Assembly (NCBI GenBank): GCA_937967375.1
Contig: CALCJF010000075.1
Span: forward strand, 1 to 28,082
Length of the DNA: 28,082 nt
Source of the DNA: an uncultured Leucobacter sp.
GTDB lineage: Bacteria; Actinomycetota; Actinomycetes; Actinomycetales; Microbacteriaceae
Direction of reading: 5' to 3'
Shown here one piece after another: positions 22,061 through 28,082 of this stretch (position 1 is its first letter; each line of letters begins with the position of its first letter). The translations under genes were made by a program, and so were the position numbers. Below the pieces are notes generated by a model. It was not told where the DNA came from and did not search any database. It saw nothing but the letters and a program-made list of their open reading frames with translations.

Positions 22061-22079
22061 GTAAGTTCGCTAAACTTGC
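22061..22079. promoter_or_regulatory. Inverted repeat upstream of isocitrate dehydrogenase, possible regulator site
   Basis: GTAAGTTCGCTAAACTTGC has arms GTAAGTT / AACTTGC differing at one position around a 5-bp centre, in an AT-rich leader 43 bp before the gene. The adjoining ACTTTGCGTAA resembles the AACTTTGCAAA-like motif reported for the carbon regulator RamB in Corynebacterium; this resemblance is weak and from memory. Confidence 0.35.
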
Positions 22080-22121
22080 GGTAGAAGAATCCGGATATTT
22101 TGACTTGGAGAACTCAGCGCT

Positions 22122-24341
<2,220 letters not shown>

Positions 24342-24399
24342 GGCTGGCTCGGGCTGTGGCTGGGGCTGGGGTGTTCGGTGCCCCGGCGCCCTCCAGCGT

Positions 24400-24470
24400 T
24401 GCGTACGAAAAATGCGCTGCGTGCGAGAATCTTTGAGAGTATCTCGCACGCAGCGCATTTTTCGTACGCA
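24400..24470. terminator. 29-bp perfect hairpin between convergent genes, probable bidirectional terminator
   Basis: Arms 24400-24428 and 24442-24470 pair without a mismatch around a 13-nt loop, and weaker pairing (two wobbles, two G-C) extends the base further. It lies between the isocitrate dehydrogenase stop (24341) and the stop of the opposite-strand monooxygenase (24554). A run of five A/T pairs sits inside the stem, but no U-tract follows the stem. Confidence 0.75.
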
Positions 24471-24553
24471 GTGCGGGCCTCGCGGGCTGACAGCCGAGAC
24501 AGGTCGAGGGCAGCCCGAACGCTGGCCCAATTGATGGCCAGCCTCTTGTGCGG

Positions 24554-25588
24554 CTACTCGCCGAGCAGCTCCCGCACGCGTGGTATCACCGCTGAACCAA
24601 AGAGCTCGATGCTCGACATCAGCTGCTCGTGCGGCATCGTGCCGTTCGAGTACTTGAGGTCGAAACGGTCGGCTCCGAGTGTGCGCACCGTCGATGCGAT
24701 CTTTTGCGCAACGGTCTCGGGCGATCCAACGTAGAGAGAACCGTTGTCGGCCTCGTGCTCGAACTCGCTGCGAGTGGTCTCTGGCCAGCCGCGCTCGCGG
24801 CCGATGCGGTTACGGTTCGCGGCGAAGTGCTGCCACAGCTCTTCGCGCGCCTGCTCGTCGGTCTCTGCGACGTGGCCCGGTGAGTGCACACCCAGCGGCA
24901 TCTGCTCAGTGCCGAGTTGCTGCTGCGCATCGCGATACAGCTTCGCGAACGGCAGAAAGCGCGCGGGATCGCCGCCGATGATTGCGAGCATCATCGGAAT
25001 GCCGACCTGCACCGAGCGCACGACCGACTGGGGGCTGCCGCCGACGCCGATCCACGCGGGAAGGCCGCCCTCGTGCTCAGTTTTCGGATAGACCTCTTGG
25101 TCAACGAGGGTGCTGCGGTGCTTGCCCGACCAGGTCACCGCACCCTCGTCGCGTAGTTTTGCGAAGAGGTCGAGCTTCTCGCTGAACAGGGTGTCGTAGT
25201 CGCTGAGTTGATAGCCGAAGAGCGGAAACGACTCGGTAAACGATCCTCGTCCGAGGATCACCTCAGCGCGACCCCCGCTGACTCCGTCGAGGGTGGCGAA
25301 ACGCTCATACACGCGCACCGGGTCGTCGCTCGACAGCACGGTCACGCCCGTGCCAAGCAGGATGCGCTCGGTGCGGCCGGCGATCGCGGCGAGCACGATC
25401 TCGGGGCTCGAAATCGCGAAGTCGTCGCGGTGGTGTTCGCCGAGGGTGATGGCGTCTACGCCGAGGCTGTCGGCGAGCACCGCCTGTTCGACGGTGTTGC
25501 GCAGCACCTGCGCAGCGTGCAATGGGGTGCCGTCGCTGTCGACGGTGATGTCGCCGAATGAGTCGAGGCCGAGCTGTACGTGAGTCAT
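24554..25588 (-). CDS. LLM class flavin-dependent oxidoreductase (luciferase-like monooxygenase)
   Basis: The 344-residue protein has the bacterial-luciferase-like TIM-barrel pattern: MTHVQLGLDSFGD at strand 1, AVLADSLGVDAITLGEHHRDDFAISSPEIVLAAIAGRTERI, then VTVLSSDDPVRVYERFATLDGVSGGRAEVILGRGS, and SLYVGSPETVAQKIA near the end. Family members use FMNH2 or F420 from a separate reductase to oxidise or reduce small organic molecules; neither cofactor nor substrate can be settled here. The shift from luciferase-type EHH to a DDF that follows it is common in the flavin-dependent subgroup. ATG 25588 lacks a recognisable ribosome site. It is downstream of the YrdB-like gene with a 76-bp gap and may be co-transcribed. 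Confidence 0.88.
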   Translation of the reverse strand: MTHVQLGLDSFGDITVDSDGTPLHAAQVLRNTVEQAVLADSLGVDAITLGEHHRDDFAISSPEIVLAAIAGRTERILLGTGVTVLSSDDPVRVYERFATLDGVSGGRAEVILGRGSFTESFPLFGYQLSDYDTLFSEKLDLFAKLRDEGAVTWSGKHRSTLVDQEVYPKTEHEGGLPAWIGVGGSPQSVVRSVQVGIPMMLAIIGGDPARFLPFAKLYRDAQQQLGTEQMPLGVHSPGHVAETDEQAREELWQHFAANRNRIGRERGWPETTRSEFEHEADNGSLYVGSPETVAQKIASTVRTLGADRFDLKYSNGTMPHEQLMSSIELFGSAVIPRVRELLGE

Positions 25589-25664
25589 GCCGGGTGCAAC
25601 GACGAGAGCGCGTGGTCTATTCCGCGGCCTACCGGGCCGGGCTCTGGGCTTTGGGGACCTGGGG

Positions 25665-26033
25665 CTATCGGCTGGCGGCGGTGCTGCCGAGATACCCGAT
25701 TACGGCAGCCACGAGGCCGAACAGCACCGCAACGATCCAGTTGGCGCCGAGGCTGAGCAGTGCCCCGACCGCCCCCGCGATGAGCAGCAGCTCGATGAGT
25801 GCTTGACCGAAACGATCGGTGCGCAAGACCGGTTTCGGCGACAAGAACAGCGCCCAGATCACCACGGTAAGCACGAGAGCCCCGGCGCCGGCGAGCAACC
25901 CGGGAAAGGGAAGCGGCCAAGCGTTGAGCGCCCAAAAAGTAATCACGAGCACCGTGCCGAGATGGCAGATTGCGCGCAGCAGCTGAATCACGAGAACGGA
26001 GCGCGTCGGGGCTACGGGAAGGGTCTCATTCAC
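25665..26033 (-). CDS. YrdB family membrane protein (DUF2568)
   Basis: The 122-residue protein has four hydrophobic segments (about 14-35, 42-64, 83-97 and 98-118). It also carries the internal FLSPKPVLRTDRFGQALIELLLIAGAVGAL that is typical of YrdB/DUF2568 proteins, which are small four-helix membrane proteins of unknown function. GTG 26033 is the only reasonable start, and GGGGG lies immediately before it. It is divergent from the NfeD-flotillin pair and co-directional with the monooxygenase. No role can be assigned. Confidence 0.75.
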   Translation of the reverse strand: MNETLPVAPTRSVLVIQLLRAICHLGTVLVITFWALNAWPLPFPGLLAGAGALVLTVVIWALFLSPKPVLRTDRFGQALIELLLIAGAVGALLSLGANWIVAVLFGLVAAVIGYLGSTAASR

Positions 26034-26164
26034 GCCCCCAGTCTACCGAGCCATGGCTGGCGGATTTGTGGGAGGCGAGCCACGGAGAGATGTGCGGCGG
26101 GTGCGCCCGGTGCATGCGCTGACTAGACTGAAGAGACACGGCGAGAGCGAAACGAGGAGGTGCG

Positions 26165-26731
26165 ATGATGACCGAGCTAGCAGTCATGGACTGGATCGGA
26201 CGCCTGCTCGACGGCTCACTCGTGGAGGGTAGCGTCTTTCTGATCATCGGCATCATCGGTGCTCTGCTGCTCATCGTCTCGATCGTGCTCGACGGCATCT
26301 TCGAGGTCTTCGACTTCGGCGACGGCCCGCTGAGCCTCACCACGATCGCCGCGTTCACCGCAATCTTTGGCTTCACCTCGTTCGCGATGGTCGGTGCCGG
26401 GGCGAGTGCAACGGTTGCTGGCGTAGTCGGCGCAGTCGCCGGTATTGCGGGCGGCTTGGTCGCCTGGTGGCTCAGCCGCCTGATCCGCAGCGCCGAATCG
26501 AACACTTCAGTCAGCTCAGGCGAGCTTGTCGGCGACGAGGCGAGCGTGGTGCTCGCCATACCCGCGGGCGGGCTCGGCGAGGTCGCCCTCGTTCGCCATG
26601 GCGAGCGGGTCTCGCTGTCGGCAACTGCTGAGACCGCTATTCCGCGCGGATCCCGCGTGCGAATCACCCAGACCCTCACCGCAACTTCTGTGATGGTGGC
26701 GCCGCTCGAAGCCGCCACCCCACAGCCCTGA
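26165..26731 (+). CDS. NfeD-like membrane protein, flotillin partner
   Basis: The 188-residue protein has hydrophobic segments at about 20-42, 57-78 and 80-105, followed by a soluble beta-rich domain (115-180). Within it, SGELVGDEASVVLAIPAGGLGEVALVRHGERVSLSATAE and IPRGSRVRITQTL fit an NfeD-type OB fold. In other bacteria such proteins (YuaF in Bacillus) are encoded with a flotillin and act with it in membrane microdomain organisation. The flotillin gene follows after 31 bp, so they are probably one operon. AGGAGG at 26155-26160 serves either ATG 26165 (4 nt away) or ATG 26168 (7 nt away); the second has the more usual spacing. Confidence 0.8.
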   Translation: MMTELAVMDWIGRLLDGSLVEGSVFLIIGIIGALLLIVSIVLDGIFEVFDFGDGPLSLTTIAAFTAIFGFTSFAMVGAGASATVAGVVGAVAGIAGGLVAWWLSRLIRSAESNTSVSSGELVGDEASVVLAIPAGGLGEVALVRHGERVSLSATAETAIPRGSRVRITQTLTATSVMVAPLEAATPQP

Positions 26732-26762
26732 CCCCCCGCTCGAACCCACCGGAAGAGATTCC

Positions 26763-28082
26763 ATGATTCTGTTTACATCTGCAACTATCGGCATTTTCGG
26801 CGCGCTGATCGCGCTCGTGCTCGTCGCACTCATCATCATTAAGCGGTACCGGATCGCCAAGCCTGACGAGGCGATCATCGTCACGGGCGGCAAGGGCAAA
26901 GAGACGGTCGATCCCACTACCGGCCACAAGACGCGCGACCTGTCGGGGCAAAAGGTGGTGACCGGCGGCGGCGTCTTCGTGCTGCCGTTCGTGCAGAAGT
27001 CGTTCACGATCTCGTTGCGCTCGCGCAGACTCTCGATCACGACCGAGGCGCAGACTACCGACGGCATCACGATGCAGGCGCAGGCTGTAGCGGTCGTGAA
27101 GGTTGGCGGCACGCAAGAGATGATTCGTGCGGCAGCTCAGCGCTTTCTCTCAAACTCGGACGAGATCGATGAGTCGACGCAAGAGGTGCTTTCGGGCTCG
27201 CTGCGTTCGATCATTGGTGGCCTGACGGTGCTGCAGATCATCCGGGATCGCGCGGTTGTCGCCCAGAGCGTGCTCGAAGCGGCCGAGGAAGCGCTGACTA
27301 AACAGGGCCTCGTCGTCGACACTCTGCAGATTCAAGAGATTCGCGACGCGGCTGACTACATCGCGAACATCGGCCGACCCGAGGCCGCAAAGGTTCGCCA
27401 GACGGCAGAGGTCGCCGAGACCAACGCCTACCAGGCATCGCAAGAGGCAAAGATTGCCGCCGAGAAGGTGCTGCTCGATCGCAACCGCGAGCTGAAGCTG
27501 CGTCAGGCCGAGATTCAGGCCGAGACCGACAAAGCGAGCGCGCAGGCCGCCGCCGCTGACCCGCTCGAGCAGGCGATCCAGCAGCAGTCGATCGTGCAGC
27601 AGCAAGAGATCACCGCACAGCGCCAGGTTGCGCTGAAGAAAGAGCAGCTGAACGCCGAGGTGCGGGCGGTTGCCGAGGCCGAGGCCTACAAGGTCGAGGC
27701 CCTCGCAAAAGCAAACGCTGCCGCATCGGTTGCAGCAGCGGAGGCCGAGGCTCGCGCCGTTGAAGCCAAGGGACTCGCAGAGGCCCGGGCGCTCGAGGCG
27801 AAGGGCCTCGCAGAGGCGCAGGCCATCGACGCACGTGCGCGCGCACTCGAGGCTCAGGCCGAGTCGGTGCTCGCGCAAGAACTCATTCACCTGCTGCCCG
27901 CGATCGCTCGCGAGTACGCGCAGGCGATCGGCGCGATCGAGACCATGACGGTGGTCTCGACCGACGGCACCTCGAAGGTCGCCGGCGAGGCCATGGGCAA
28001 CCTCAAGGGACTGCTCGATATGGCGCGCGACACGGTCGGCATCGATCTTGCGGGCATGCTCAACGGTGCGGTCGCCGGCGGC
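26763..28082 (+). CDS. Flotillin family (SPFH) protein, C-terminus cut by window edge
   Basis: All 440 visible codons are open. The protein has one N-terminal membrane segment (about 5-26, ending KRYRIAKPDEA). An SPFH/band-7 domain follows (roughly 28-200, with TGGGVFVLPFVQKSFTISLR and VDTLQIQEIRD), then a long Ala/Glu/Gln-rich coiled-coil flotillin region (about 205-375). Within it an 11-residue unit is repeated in tandem, AVEAKGLAEAR then ALEAKGLAEAQ (332-353, DNA 27756-27821). The C-terminus (LIHLLPAIAREYAQAIGAIETMTVVSTDG) is typical of bacterial flotillins FloT/YuaG, which oligomerise on the inner face of the membrane and scaffold signalling or transport complexes. ATG 26763 is preceded by GGAAGAG. 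The family usually extends to about 460-520 residues, so only a short tail should be missing. Confidence 0.9.
   Translation, partial: MILFTSATIGIFGALIALVLVALIIIKRYRIAKPDEAIIVTGGKGKETVDPTTGHKTRDLSGQKVVTGGGVFVLPFVQKSFTISLRSRRLSITTEAQTTDGITMQAQAVAVVKVGGTQEMIRAAAQRFLSNSDEIDESTQEVLSGSLRSIIGGLTVLQIIRDRAVVAQSVLEAAEEALTKQGLVVDTLQIQEIRDAADYIANIGRPEAAKVRQTAEVAETNAYQASQEAKIAAEKVLLDRNRELKLRQAEIQAETDKASAQAAAADPLEQAIQQQSIVQQQEITAQRQVALKKEQLNAEVRAVAEAEAYKVEALAKANAAASVAAAEAEARAVEAKGLAEARALEAKGLAEAQAIDARARALEAQAESVLAQELIHLLPAIAREYAQAIGAIETMTVVSTDGTSKVAGEAMGNLKGLLDMARDTVGIDLAGMLNGAVAGG

Overview
The window comes from the chromosome of a high-G+C Gram-positive bacterium, most likely an actinobacterium of the Microbacteriaceae/Leucobacter type. 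Coding regions are strongly biased to G/C at third codon positions. The gene content also fits: a monomeric NADP isocitrate dehydrogenase, a DUF3556 membrane protein, a CsoR-type regulator, a YrdB/DUF2568 protein, an ABC sugar importer without its own ATPase, and a DUF559-like protein. The family-level placement is inference from recalled protein families, not a search. I see no rRNA, tRNA, phage, insertion sequence or CRISPR array. Both ends cut through genes.

Layout. (1) 1-2055: divergent acyl-CoA carboxylase beta subunit (methylcrotonyl-CoA type, partial) and acyl-CoA dehydrogenase, a branched-chain acyl-CoA catabolic pair with an 18-bp palindrome between them. (2) 2056-3823: a repeat-rich stretch around one orphan gene (AbiEi-like/DUF559-like nuclease fold). 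It holds two G-quadruplex-capable runs, a 15-bp tandem repeat, and two copies of a long hairpin that flank the gene. The copies differ by compensatory or wobble-preserving changes. (3) 3824-10050: four co-directional genes for a DUF3556 membrane protein, a phytoene-desaturase-like FAD oxidoreductase, an acyl-CoA ligase and a PucR/CdaR-type regulator. A nearly identical palindrome (TTGTGCA-N3-TGCAC) lies before the first gene and before the ligase gene. It is the best candidate here for an uncharacterised, self-contained system. (4) 10151-12664: an endonuclease/exonuclease/phosphatase-fold protein, a CsoR-type metal sensor, a RarD/EamA transporter and a GNAT acetyltransferase. (5) 12785-22015: an amino-sugar locus. 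On the minus strand are a ROK regulator, a lipoprotein solute-binding protein, two permeases, a cytoplasmic GH3 N-acetylglucosaminidase (possibly a phosphorylase) and a ROK sugar kinase. Divergently lie nagB and nagA. (6) 22122-28082: monomeric isocitrate dehydrogenase, a convergent luciferase-like monooxygenase, a YrdB family protein, and a divergent NfeD-like/flotillin pair, the last truncated.

How the parts work together. Region 5 can be read as one pathway: import of a GlcNAc-containing di- or oligosaccharide, cytoplasmic cleavage by the GH3 enzyme, phosphorylation by the ROK kinase, then deacetylation (NagA) and deamination (NagB) to fructose 6-phosphate. The transport ATPase must be supplied from elsewhere, as with the shared MsiK ATPase of actinobacteria. 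A recurrent feature is a long, nearly perfect hairpin (stems of about 13-29 bp, loops of 13-19 nt) in the gaps between transcription units. These probably act as terminators or RNA-stability elements, although none has a clear U-tract.
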